A stretch of 64,000 nt of DNA from Capitella teleta. Taxonomy: Eukaryota; Annelida; Polychaeta; Capitellidae. The notes under the pieces are model-generated. The model was not told where the DNA came from. It searched no databases and saw only the letters and a program-made list of their open reading frames with translations. The stretch's first letter is position 1. Every line of letters begins with the position of its first letter. Shown here in pieces: positions 46,839 to 59,777 of this stretch. Location: positions 1,497 through 65,496 of the forward strand of contig KB294061.1 of the NCBI GenBank assembly GCA_000328365.1. Reading direction: 5' to 3'. The position numbers were made by a program, and so were the translations under genes.

Positions 46839-49800
46839 GTTGGTTGGTGATCTCCCGGCTCGGAGCGGAGATGCGATCTCGGTGCGGATGGCAAGATGAC
46901 AGCTATTGACCATTTGACAATTGCGTTAATGTGTGGTCAGTGACTCACTGGCTCTTCTTGTTATCGCACATGAATTCCTCTATGTTCGCGAGTTGCCTGA
47001 GTTTTAACTAATTATATTGTTTTTTGTTAATTGTTGAATGTTGGCAAGCAATGCTGTGCATATGATAATCATCATCATGCTATTACTAGTAATTACTAGT
47101 ATGTAATAGGGTAAATAGTAATAGCATTGACACAACACTGTTAACAGTACTAATATTACTATTAGTATTAGTTATTTAGTAACTATCCATGTGTATGAGT
47201 TGTATGAGTTTATGGGTAGGCCTAAATTGAGTGAGCTCAAACTTTAGAGGCTTTAAATTTAATTAGCCTACTACAGTGAAACCCCGCTAACTCGAATTTG
47301 AAGGGACCAGCGAAAACATTTCGACGTAAAGGGTTTTCGACGAAGAGGGGTTTTTGAATTCTCAACATTTTTGTAACGTTATGATCTATGAGATGATGTT
47401 ATGATAGCGTATTGATCTCAAATTACGTTATGATAGCGTAATGACCTACCCTTGAACACTTTAAAGCTACCAATACATGAAAAAAAATATAAAAATTAAA
47501 ACAATTTGTTTGCGTTGTTTACTACAAAATATACAAAGTCGGCCCAGAGAGGGGGGATATTCTTTGTTCTTGCCGCCTTGAACCACAGCATCAACGCCTC
47601 TTCCACGTCCGGGTATTCACACAACCTTGCTCGCTTCCCGTCGCCTCCACTCTCTCTATAATGCGCTTGAATCTTCTCAGAATTCTGGATCCAAGTTGAC
47701 AGGGTGCTTGGTGGTAATCCAAACTTATCTGCGATGGCCTTTTTCTTTACTCCAGCTTCAGCTTTGCTGATCGCCAGGAGCTTGGTCTCCAGGGTTACAC
47801 ACGTGATCTTTCGTTTAGTCGCAATTATTGCAGAGATGTCTCGCAGAGATTCATTGACAGAATGATTAATTTGTTGTGACGAATGATCAGGTTTTATACT
47901 GATGGGCAGAGTTTGTTTATTATTGATGTTTCCCGCCTATTCAACATCTGAGGCTATACCGCTTTCTGTAATCGTCTTCATCAAAGATGCCTTCATGTGT
48001 TTTACTCCAATCGAAAATCCACTACGTGCTCTTTCTTCTATTGTTAACCAAGCATCGTGAACAAAAGAACGCTTGCTGCTAATTGAACCTATGAACATGG
48101 CGGCTGCTTTAATCGACACGATGCGGTCGATTACACAATGAAAAGACTGAGACGGAGACGCTGATTTCTGAACAATGCGAGAGGTGACACGCGAGTCGAA
48201 CTCTGTTTGTAAACGATTGTCCAAAAAAGTAAACAGAGTTGCGTTAATTACAATTAGCAAAAGGGTTCTTTGATCTAAAAAAAAAAAAAAAAAAACTTCG
48301 ACGAATACGATTCGATTTTGCTAAAGGGACCAAAAAATATGTTCGAGGAACAGGGTTTTTCGACGAAGCGGGGTTTGAGGAATCCGAGCAATCTGTAATG
48401 CTAAAGTATAGGGGAGTCGTCGGGACTTTGAAAACACTTCGACGAAGAGGGGTCTTCGAGTTATCCGTTTTCGAGTTAGCGGGGTTTTACTGTATGTGAA
48501 ATTAGACCTATGCTTGTCACAATAATAACCAGATATTGGTAATACACATACTAGCATACTTAGTGTAATTATTAATCAAGTGTTATGACATAATGGTAAT
48601 AAATAACTGGTGACTTAGAATGCTGTGTAATTGTGATTTGTGAATGCTGTGGGAATTAATCAAAGTTTGGGAATAATGGTGATAAACTGATAATGGTTTA
48701 TGGGATAATGGTGACCACTATAACCTAATAAATTAGGGTCCATGAGTGTTCAATCATGAATGAAATGAGTGTCATTATTGTATCATGTCAAAAAACGTTC
48801 TTAAGCAAAGCTGACAACTGGCAAGAAGCGATACTGTTCATTACGTGTAGCAGCTAGATAAGGCAAGTGCTTTCCTGCTACCCAGACCATACCGTTATTC
48901 TTCAAATGCTCTTTTTCCTTCTTGTGGTCAATAAATATTCTTATTCTTATTCTTATTCTTATTCTTATTCATTTCAAATCAGCAAATGATAATGGAAAAA
49001 AACATCTTTGCAAACGATATAGAGCAATAATGCATCATTAATTTTAATCCATCATTCCTCGAAATCATATCTCATTTTCATTTATTGTTCATTTTCGTTC
49101 GTTGGAACTAAATATTCTTGAAAGCTTATTGAGTTGAATTTGAGCACGTACCATCAGCACATCATAAATCTGCCCATGTTACCTTGAGCAGTTTCAGTCC
49201 TGCCAGCTTGCTTACAGCTTGTCAAAGTAAAATAATTCACAATACCTGTGCAACATAAATGATATTGCAACATTGAACATTGTTCTGATAGCATCTAAAT
49301 GATTCTCTGAATTCCAGGGTAAGCTGACTGCGCGCGAGAGGGTGAACCTGTTGTGCGATGAAGGCTCCTTCATTGAGTACGACATGTTCATGGAACATGA
49401 TTGTGATGATTTTGGAATGGGAGCCAGCAGGATCCCCGGAGACAGCGTCGTCACCGGCCGTGGAAAGATCTCTGGCAGGACAGCCTTTGTGTTCAGCCAG
49501 GTACAGAGGCATCTTCATATCAAGAATCCATTCTTTTTATGCTTTATTCATTGCAGGATTTCACTGTTTTTGGAGGAAGTTTATCTGGTGCTCATGCGAA
49601 GAAGATCTGCAAGGTTTGAGATTTTTTTATTTTGAAGTTTATACATATGATTTTTTTTTTCCGCTATAGATTATGGATCAGGCAGCTCTTGTTGGAGCTC
49701 CCGTGATTGGTTTGAACGACTCTGGTGGAGCTAGGATTCAGGAGGGTGTGGTCTCACTGGCTGGGTACGCCGATATCTTCCAGGTGGGTTTGGAGCTTGA

Positions 49801-52800
49801 GTCGCATATTCCTGACCGATCTTGCGTGTCATTGTTGGCAATGAGAAGCTCAGTCTGTTCTAGTTGGTTTGCTGTAACTCTTTGTCACCTGGGACAGTCA
49901 AGGTCTTGATTTCGAGGTCCAGGCGACTAACTCACAGTGCCTTGTGAATCGGAATGCATTGTGGGTCAGTCGACTGAGCTGTTGTCCGCAGACTTACTGA
50001 ATAATTACTAAATGATTGTGAGTTATCATTCTGTATAATTCCTCAAACACTGTGTGTGCTGCCAAAGGTAGCATGCTGGATAAAGATTCATTGGGATCTT
50101 TCGAAAAGAGGAGGGTGTAGCCAGCCCCAAGTTTCTGCTATGGGGCTGTTGAAGCACAAATGCTTTGCCTTACATGTGATTGAAACACTATAGATGCATA
50201 AAAGAATTTCAATTGCTGGTAATCTTCAATTCAAATGTTGTATAAATATATCAGCATTTTGTCACATTTCACTCCACAGTAAAATACCTATTAACAACCA
50301 CTTGTATATGTCTGTCTTAATAACGGCCACTACTGCTCTGTCCTGACATGTTTACAATGTTAAAGCACCCTATGACCCTGCATTAGACCGGTGACCACCC
50401 CAATCCATTTCAATAAATAAACTTGGCTCTATGCAAGACAACCAATGCCCAGCCAACTATGTTAAATTTTCAATGGACTCGATTGAGCAGGCTTCTCTTT
50501 TGTCAACACAGGGAAACATAGCATGAACATGGCCATCAGTTCTGGTGACAAACTCATCCATGTGTGTGATATAGTCTATTAGGAATTTGAGTTTACTTCG
50601 GCCATCCAATATAATATTTTCAGCTTGCCTTACTGTATTTGAGCTGTAAAAGTTTATCTTTAATTGTTTTATCAAAACAAAAAATTACGATCAATTGCAC
50701 GTAACAAGTAATGTGATTTCAATATCCTTGTGAAAGTAATCATTTCTGTTGATCGGTAGGGCCTACATCCCCTAATTATTATCTATTTATAAACTATCTT
50801 AAAATTATAATCCAAATGAGCAGCCATGATAGAAATTATAGAGCTGTATCAAGCATGACTAGACTCTTTTTAACAGTGGGTACTAATATTCTGTCAATAC
50901 AGCTTTTGGTACAATCGAGAAATATCTGAATCTGGAAATTCTTGATTTAGCCAGAGGGTGTACTGTAATATGTTCAAGCGTGACATTATCTTAATCATAA
51001 CATTATTTGTTTACAGAGGAACGTGATGTCATCTGGAGTGATCCCACAGATCTCCCTCGTCATGGGACCATGCGCAGGTCAGTCATAACGTCACTGCATC
51101 ATAACGCACTTATTTTTGCGTTATGATTCTCAGGTGGAGCTGTCTATTCTCCCGCCCTCACCGATTTCACCTTCATGGTTCGAGTGAGTTCAATTTTTCC
51201 CTATAATTTCCATACCATCTTGAATCCTTTGAAGTTCCTCTTAATATTTGTTACAATTTTGTGCCCATTTTCAGGATTCCTCCTACCTGTTCATCACAGG
51301 CCCTGATGTCGTTAAGGTAATTGTGATGTTTCATCTCATACGTTTGTGCTCGATTTCCTGCTTTTTGTCATTAACACTGAGTGCCATCCTGTTGAATATT
51401 GAAGGCAGAGAGCTCTTGTGGAATATTGTCCTTTGCGGGTTGTTGCCATTATCAGTGTTCAAATATTGTAATTAATGTAAACATGTGTGCGGATGCATTA
51501 GATTAGATGACTGATGTTCCATTATTTGGTCAGCAATGTTTAGTAACGTAATGTGTATTGTCTGTATGCGTCATACGCATATGATATTGTTCATTGCGGC
51601 TGTCCTGGCAACTTGGTAAGTATTTCTCGCAAATTTGAGTTAGGATTTAGTATATTCGTATTCACCTGTAATTCATTTTCTCCCATCCCTTACGTGAGAG
51701 CTATCCCACAATGCAATCTGTGCGCCTGCTCAGTTGATTTGCGGAAGAGTCTCTAAGATTGCTTTGCCTCGAATAGATTGCCGCCTCCGGTTGCTCATTA
51801 TCACAACTCGCTCCACAATATAATGTTATTACAACTCTTTGAATTGGGGTGAAGAACTAATGCGACACCCCGTACATGAAGACCGCCTTGTGGCTTAGGC
51901 GGAAGAGAATGTCGCTGTACTCTGTAGGTTATCACATAACACTCTTCATTTATTCATCAAAACCAAACACAATGACGTATCATCCCAAGAGTCTCTTCAT
52001 AGTTGATTCCTTCCAGCTTTGTATGTGATGCAATAATACATGTACAAATGCACACAGGTACATTTCACAGCTTATTCTGCAGCAATTGTTTCAAATCTCT
52101 GCCTTTCCACACTAATCAACACTCCAATGCTAACACGTCTCTGAGCACAAAGCTTTGCTGCAAGACCTGCAATTGTGAGCACCTGTGCCGCCCTAATTTG
52201 TCGTCTTGTTTGATTGGCGCTGTTGCTCTTACGAGGGAGCGCTTGTGTTTGCCGAGTACACATGTGCTGCAATATGAAATACTAATCTGTCATGTTCACT
52301 GAATCACTGGCATTGCAAGGCAGAACTGACCGAATTTTGTTTTGGTCTGAATATCTTGGGCTGCGATTGGCAGAAATAGTTGTGATCTGCGTTGATTTAA
52401 CAAATAGTTCCTCACACATAGAAAAAAGAAGCACGATTATAGATATATATTTCGCAACCTCTCCCTCCTGCCTCATATACAAGTATACATATAGTGCATC
52501 TATATGCTGTTGCATATGAGTAGCTATGTAGTTGCTTTTAAATCATTAGCAGTCCTGATTGAAAACGCAGGCATTGAGGAATTCGCATTTATGAACTTTC
52601 AATGCAATGGCTCTGGTTGACAATGGTAGGAAATCAACAAATAAGTTCTTCTTATGCAAATTTCCATGAGCCGCATTTAGCTATGACGTAAACCATACAG
52701 TATAATATTACTGGTATGTGTCAAACAAATACCACCATTTTCACTGATACCCAGTGATAAACGATTTGCGAACAGTATCGGAGACAGTTTCTTGGAAAAT

Positions 52801-55800
52801 TCTGTTTATTGATGCGACTTCGCACTTGTATTTCACCGATAACAGTGTTAGAGGCGCATTCAGTGCTACCCGGTAATTTAAAACACACTTTTCGAGTTTG
52901 TCTGTTGTCCTGAAGTTTATGCTTTTTGCGGTTATTGAATGACTCCCGGGCTGCAATAGGCGTGAATTGTGTTCGATTATACAGATATAAGTGTGTGCTA
53001 CTTAGGTACTTCTACAGTCACAAAATATGTGTATTGAATGTGCAAGCAGACTTGAAACAATTTACATGTATCTAAATAATTCAGAGGTATCATCAATAAA
53101 GTGTTAATCATCACAAATTGGGCTGGAATTTTGTGATGTCGGCTTAAAGCATATATCTATGAATCGTCTCAAGCATCTTTGTGGATTTCTATGATCCAGC
53201 AATGAGGTCATCTTAGCGTTGTGTGCGACACACGTGGAGTGCATTGTAGCATGCTTTTATTGGCTGCGGTCTGCCATTATGATTAATAAGGATTCAATAT
53301 CCATTACAAGGGACCCGCTACTTCCCCTTCGTTCTGAGTGAACGTCGAGTGTTGAGGCGCTCAGCGACCAATTTGACGTCGCTGCTTTCCTGGTCAATTC
53401 GTCTCTTCCTGCATGTGGCGCTCGTGTCGCGTCGCCTTACAATAACAATGCGGTGCTTAACTGTTTTGGCTATAGGTGTGCCGTGTGGGTTTTCTCCAAC
53501 ATTGATCTTGACGCATTGTGGCGAGCCGTGACCTTTGGCCTTTGGTGCATATTGCGTACCTCCATTTATCCCTGGACGCCACTCCATGGCTCAACATTGT
53601 GATAGATCCGAAGGACAGGTCTTTGTGCAGCAAGCGAAGGAGAGGCTTGAGGGCTCTCCCCCTCCCTTCCCCCTTGATGGATACCATCCCCTGGCCATTC
53701 GCCCCATTGTGTGTCTCTCAGTTGTCCCTCCATTATCAATCGTCGCATATGACACGAATTCTTTTCATCTCGCTTGGTTTTTGACAGCGTTGCTTATTCC
53801 CTTCACTTGTGTTGCCATGGCAACGTCGTTTGTGGACTAATATTTACCTCCTGCTGCGCTCGTCTGCCATGATCAGTCGAGATGCCATTACTCACAGAAC
53901 GGATCTCATTTTTTTCCAGTGTAAACTCTCTCGCTGTTTGTCTTCATATTCCTGCTTCCTGAAATATAGAGAGGAATAAGTTGATATTCTTACTTTTTTT
54001 CTCTCTCTCTTATTCTTGTCTTTGGGATCAAACCGAGGATAGCTCTGATTGATTTGCAGTTGGATCCGCCCGCCTGCTTTCCCGCAAAGGGACTCCTCTA
54101 TAACTCCATCGCCGACACAAATTTGCATCAGGGCCAATTTCTTACTCGGTTCGTGCAGCGCATCGCGATTTCTCCGCTGGCTTGCTGCTACCACAGCGAC
54201 ATAAAGACCTGCAGGACACTGGTATGCGAATATCGAATCATTGCTTCGACTCCACATCCAGACGAACGTACACACTCTTGTCAAATCGGATTTCGAGAAT
54301 CGAGTTTTGCAGCTGCGTGCATTTCCGCACAAGGACCCTGATTCTGCCTATTGCCACATAAACTCCTTTCCTCCTCCTCTTCCTTCTCCTCGTGATCTCC
54401 TCCAGGGAGGAGGCACGTGGTCGCAATGCCTATACTGTCATCCATCAGTCTTCCTTGGGATTCCCTTCAGACTTGTATGCTGGCAACCTGTGTGCAGACA
54501 TCTCTCTTAATTGAGTCCACACTACCGCACCCCGAAGGGTTGCCTTGGAGACATTGCCGTTTTCACGGGCGTTGACCTCTTCGCCAGTCGAAACATAATC
54601 TCGTTTTTAGGCTTTCCTTTTGAAGAACTTTTCCTATCCATCAATGACATGGTATAGCCAACAGTAAAGCAAAAAATGATGACTCTCTTGCTCTGTATAT
54701 GCGATGAAAATAGCCTTGCGTCGCTTGCATGTTGTGGCATCTGAATGTCAGGCCTTTAAGCCTAATGCATTCGCCTGAGGATGGCAACACCGCTGCGGCT
54801 GGCGAGCAGGAGACGGTCGCCAGATCAAGTGCTCGCTCGCCGTCCGCATGCAGTTGCGGTTCGGGGTTCTTATGACGTCATGAATTACTATAATCAATGC
54901 CTTTGCCTTCAGGGGGCACCGAATAGCTCAGTGGGTTAAACCGGCTGGCTGCAATCCTATGCCGACCGTGGGGGTCGAGGACTCGGGTTCGAGACCCGAT
55001 CAGGCCACGGGCGTTATGATTGTAAATTACAATTGTGATTCTTCAGTGACTCTGCAGTGCTGCCCAACTGCGTAACAAGGCCGGGCGCTGTGTACTACTG
55101 TCTATGGTTGTATGCAGGATAAAGAACCCTTGGGATTTATCGATAAGAGTAGGGGGAAACCCCGGTCCCAGGCCTTCTGTTTTGGCGCCCGTATCATCCG
55201 ATTGGTTTGGGTGGAGCCGTAAAACCCCAATCACACACACACATGCGCGAAAATTCATAACTTTTACATTCCATACCCGGTAATTATGTACATTTAGTTT
55301 ATATCAGTGGTATAGCATGTACGATGTTTTACATGCATTGCTGTGGAATATGTATTACTCTACCGGTATATATATAGAGAAAGAGGAGGTCACGTGTGCA
55401 CCGTGGTCGTGCACTGCCTGCACTGCCCACAGGGACTGGCATCGCGGTCTGAAGTTGCCTAGCTGATATGACAGGATGACAATCATAGCCACCCTGTTAA
55501 GCGGCGATTGATGCCGGGGCAGGTGTCGGCATCCATAATAGATGACATCGCTATTGGCCTGAGGGAGAGACTGCTCGCTGCAGGGTGAATCCGTACGACT
55601 GGCGAGCTGCTGCCGCTTCTCTCTGTCCGCCCACGAGAGGCGATTTCCGTGCGTCCATTTCGCCTGATAACGGCATTAGAGAAGCGCTCGAGCATATAGC
55701 TTCCCTCTGCGCCGCCCCAATCCGCCCGATGATTGGCCATTGACACTGCGGCTGTCCTCCGGCGATATCGCATGACGAAGAAGCACCCTCTAACTCCCAG

Positions 55801-58800
55801 CAGAGTCTACAGCACTCGCCTCACGAGTCCAATGACCGCCTTGATGTTGTCTCGGTCGCCGCTCATTGCAGGCCATGAAAATGGACTTGCAATTATGCAA
55901 AGCGGGCATTTCTAGGCTGGGAACCGGGCCAGGCAAAAGGGTTGTCAATCCGGCTCTGGGCAGGTCCTTCTTAGACGCTGTGCCCCCCGCCCTTGACTCC
56001 GAGCTCCTAATTCGGGCCTCAAGGATTCCGCTGTAGCAGGGGAAGAGTGGCCAGGCGCCGCTGCTTGGATTGTCCGGAAGATGGATGGCTTCGGATGGAG
56101 ATAGAGATGCGATCTGATCAGGGAGATGGGCGCAGTCTGCAATGCCTCATCTACGGAGGACTACGGCCGCTCATAATAAGCCTCGCGCGGTCCTTTATAT
56201 ACACACAGTGTGGCGCCTTTTGTTCGTGCTAATTATGTTTGGTTTCCTCATCAAAAGGTTTATGCGATTGGCATGGCAACCTAATAGAGCGACCTCATAG
56301 CGTGTCACTGTATTTATATATTTTGATTGATTCGTTGATCAGGATGAATCAAATTTGGGAGTATTTGCTATAATATATACTTGTGAGCTATAGTAGTACA
56401 CTGAACAAGTATCTGTGCGCAACAGGTGGGCAAAAATCTGGGCATGGTCCACGAGGAGAGACAAACGACGACTCCCCACGCGGCCGAGTTTTCTTCGCCT
56501 TTTCCCCTTTTTTCTTGTCGCGGCGTCTCCCGCTGACAGGCGCAGATTTGCAATGGATGCAATTCCTTACGCGGATCGTGCATCGCATGCGATGGCTGCA
56601 TCCTTGTGCCGGCGGCGATGGTCTACCACAGCAGCCATTGCAGCTGCATTGTTCCGCTAAGTGAAGGCATGCCATGGCACAAAAGAGCACAGAAATAGCA
56701 CGACACCGACATCGAACGACAGCCAATTACGATGACAGATGCCGTCCGATCCTCTCCGCTTGAGCGCCACGCACGGTTGCTGCTGCTGCTGCGATGCCAG
56801 GCGCATGCAGGTCATAGCCCTGGCTTCCCCTGCCCAACAGAGCGAACCGATATGCTGCATATCGATACCATTGCCTGGCACCATGCCATCTGATAGCATG
56901 GCAGCTGCTGTCTCAATGAAGCCGGTGGCTGTGCTGCTGCTGCTGCTGCTGCTGGGCAATGAAGCTTGATTTTGTGGGTGCCAATGTGTCCCAGCCTGCG
57001 ATCATTCAGCCGCAGATGAACCTCTTTCTTAGCACTCTCGCAGGAGTAACTTACGAGTTCGTAGAATGAGAACGGGCTCTTCCGCTAAAGAACATCAGGC
57101 ATCAAGCGAAGACGGGCTGCTGCTGCTGCTGCTGCTGCTGATGCCGTGTGCTAAAGGGGCACTTGATCTGCCGGCTCCCCTCGTTCCTCTGCAGTGCTCA
57201 GTGTATTGATGGCATTCACTGAGCAATGTGCATCGAGCGACTTCATTCATTCCCTCGGCGACAATGTGTTTTGATCTTCATGTTGATGCTTCCCGATTGC
57301 TGCACTCAGACTGCATCGGTCGAATGCATATTCATAATTGCATCGCAGCAGCATCCTGTTCTGATTTCTCGTTTCTGAAGGAAGCGTAGGCGCCCCTCCG
57401 CCTTATCGGCGGGATCCCCTTGTAACAAGGGTCGCCACCCTTGGACCCCGAGGGATCTTTGCCTGACGTTGGCAGTGCGCCGCTGTTTCCATCTCCGCTC
57501 CGCAAATTACAATCGCTACCTTGTCGCCTTCCCCCGCGGAAGTAAGATCTCCGCTGCCGGCGCTTTTCTTTTGATATTGCGCGGAATTTTTTTTTTGTAA
57601 GCCATCCCACACAAAAAAAAAAAGAAGTTATTGTGCCAATATTTTGATATGTTTGGACAGGGGTGTATTGCTAGATGCATGCACCTTTGAAGTGACGTAT
57701 AATAGGCCCTAAACACCGAGTATATCCTAATTCATACGCGACCTTTGCTTCTCTTTGTGGAGGCCGTTTTTTCCGTCGCATTAGTCGCGGTTAAATGTGA
57801 TTCAATGGAGCGGATGCGCTGTTGCCCCGTCGTGTATCATTTGTCCATCAGCATCATGCCTCGATGATCAAACGCTATCGATTGCAGCCTCCCTTCCTCC
57901 TCATACTGCCTCGCCAGACACGGCGCAAGCTTCACCTCTGACACTTGCAATAAAATCATATTTTGCGGACGTCGCAGTGTTAACAATGATCAGCATTCGT
58001 GTGTGTATGATGCTAGCTCTACTCTGCTCTATGAAGCTCTCTGAAACACTTGCGTTGATTGTTATGCGCGGCGTCGACCCTTGATTGGATCGAGTGTAGT
58101 GGCTGCATTTGAGGCTCTGTCATTGCCCATCATAGCGCAAATGGTCATGACTAGCTCCGGCATGATTACCCTACATTATTCAGCTCTTTCGCTGCTATCG
58201 CTGCCTCGCAGCCCACGGGTCTCATCTCTGCCCTTAAGAAGCTCGACGCCCGTTAGCGTTGGCTGTAATTCCTCCACTTCTGCTGCCGGAGGTCTGCTGA
58301 CCGCTGATGTTGTACTGCTAGCGTGTTAACCCGGTCGCTTTGTTAATGTAGCCGTGATCGAACGACGTCACCCGTCTCTGCGCGCCTTCTCCCTCAGCGA
58401 TTGCAGCTAGGATAATAATATCAGATGGACTCAGGGGTCTCCTTCCTGACTAACGAACGAGCCGCCGATCCATCCATCAATCCGCTGTGGAATATTCAAT
58501 TGTTGGCTCCGTTACGTGTGGTATATACATGTATATATATAATTAGTAATACTACGTGTATATATTGCTGACTGGCGAAATAATTCGGAGATGGCGTTGT
58601 GTCGATCGACCGACTGAAGCCTAAAACGGACAATTCGTTGAGTTATAAATATGTTTATAGACTGAGGAGGGTGTGGTGTTGCTCTTGCCGCGGGCCGCTG
58701 TGTCGAATCTATTATGCATGTGCGCAGTTGATGATCAGCAGACGATGTTGTTTTGTATTTACACTCAATTCAATCATGCCGCCAGCGGCCATTCATTTGT

Positions 58801-59746
58801 TATAACCCTCCCCCCCCTTCTCCCCTGTGATGCAGATCCCCTCCAGGGCTTGTTGCCTTGTAGTATCCGTTATTATTGCTCTTCTTTTGTCTCTGCTACA
58901 CCTGCGGTTGGGGTGTTAATTGCAATTACATTATACATGCCTGGATGTGTGGATCACACGGCCCGATTATCTCTTATTCAACTGGAGTAGATGGCTGTAC
59001 TGATTGATCTACGTTCAGTTACCTGAATGTGTCATCTATTCGTTCAAGTCGTGACTCTAAATTTGGGTAGTGTACGTATCGTATAATGTGGAGGCATTGC
59101 AGTAATCTTAGTGGACTGGTCTCGCCGAACAGGTGTCGGTGTCTCAGTGGATTAACTCGCTACCCCCTTTGTATCCCCCAGACAGGGAATTTCTGACCGC
59201 CTGCGTTTTCTCGGAATGGACAACCCAATTATACACAGGACATACTGGTGTATAACACGTTTAGACTTTTCCCAGCAGAGCGTGATGTATATAGTTTAGA
59301 TATGGATTCGTCTATACCCCTTATAGTTCAATGAACTCTTAGTCCAAAGTGACTGCAGACGTCTCTTTTACCTGATATAAGTGCGGTGTTACCGCGGTTT
59401 TTGCTCTATTTCTTTCTTTTTTTGAGGCATGAAGACTAGCTTTTTTGGTTGAATTGGCTTTTCAACCTGGGATCGCATTCGACTTTTCCTTGTCACGCGG
59501 GGTCGTCGGCTGAAGGTTCTCTCGTTGCTTTGAAGATTTCCTATCGTGTTTCCATTTACGGAATTTGATGCTTGTAGCCATTTTCGATATTTGGAACATT
59601 GTTCTTTTTTATCAGAGGTCGTTGGTTGCTGAGTGCTATCTTCAAATGTGTTGTCCTGTTGTATTCTGTAAGAGTGGAAGTGAATTGCTTTTTTCACCAA
59701 TATATCTTTCTGGTTGATTGTTCAAGTACATCCACAAAAAACACAC

Positions 59747-59777
<31 letters not shown>

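Noticed and set aside
53230-53275. miR-33-like word GTGCATTGTAG
   Set aside because: Only 11 bases match, the rest of the mature sequence differs, and no hairpin arm is nearby.
59130-59210. tRNA-like A box (CTCAGTGGATTAACTCGCT)
   Set aside because: No B box and no SINE body follow.
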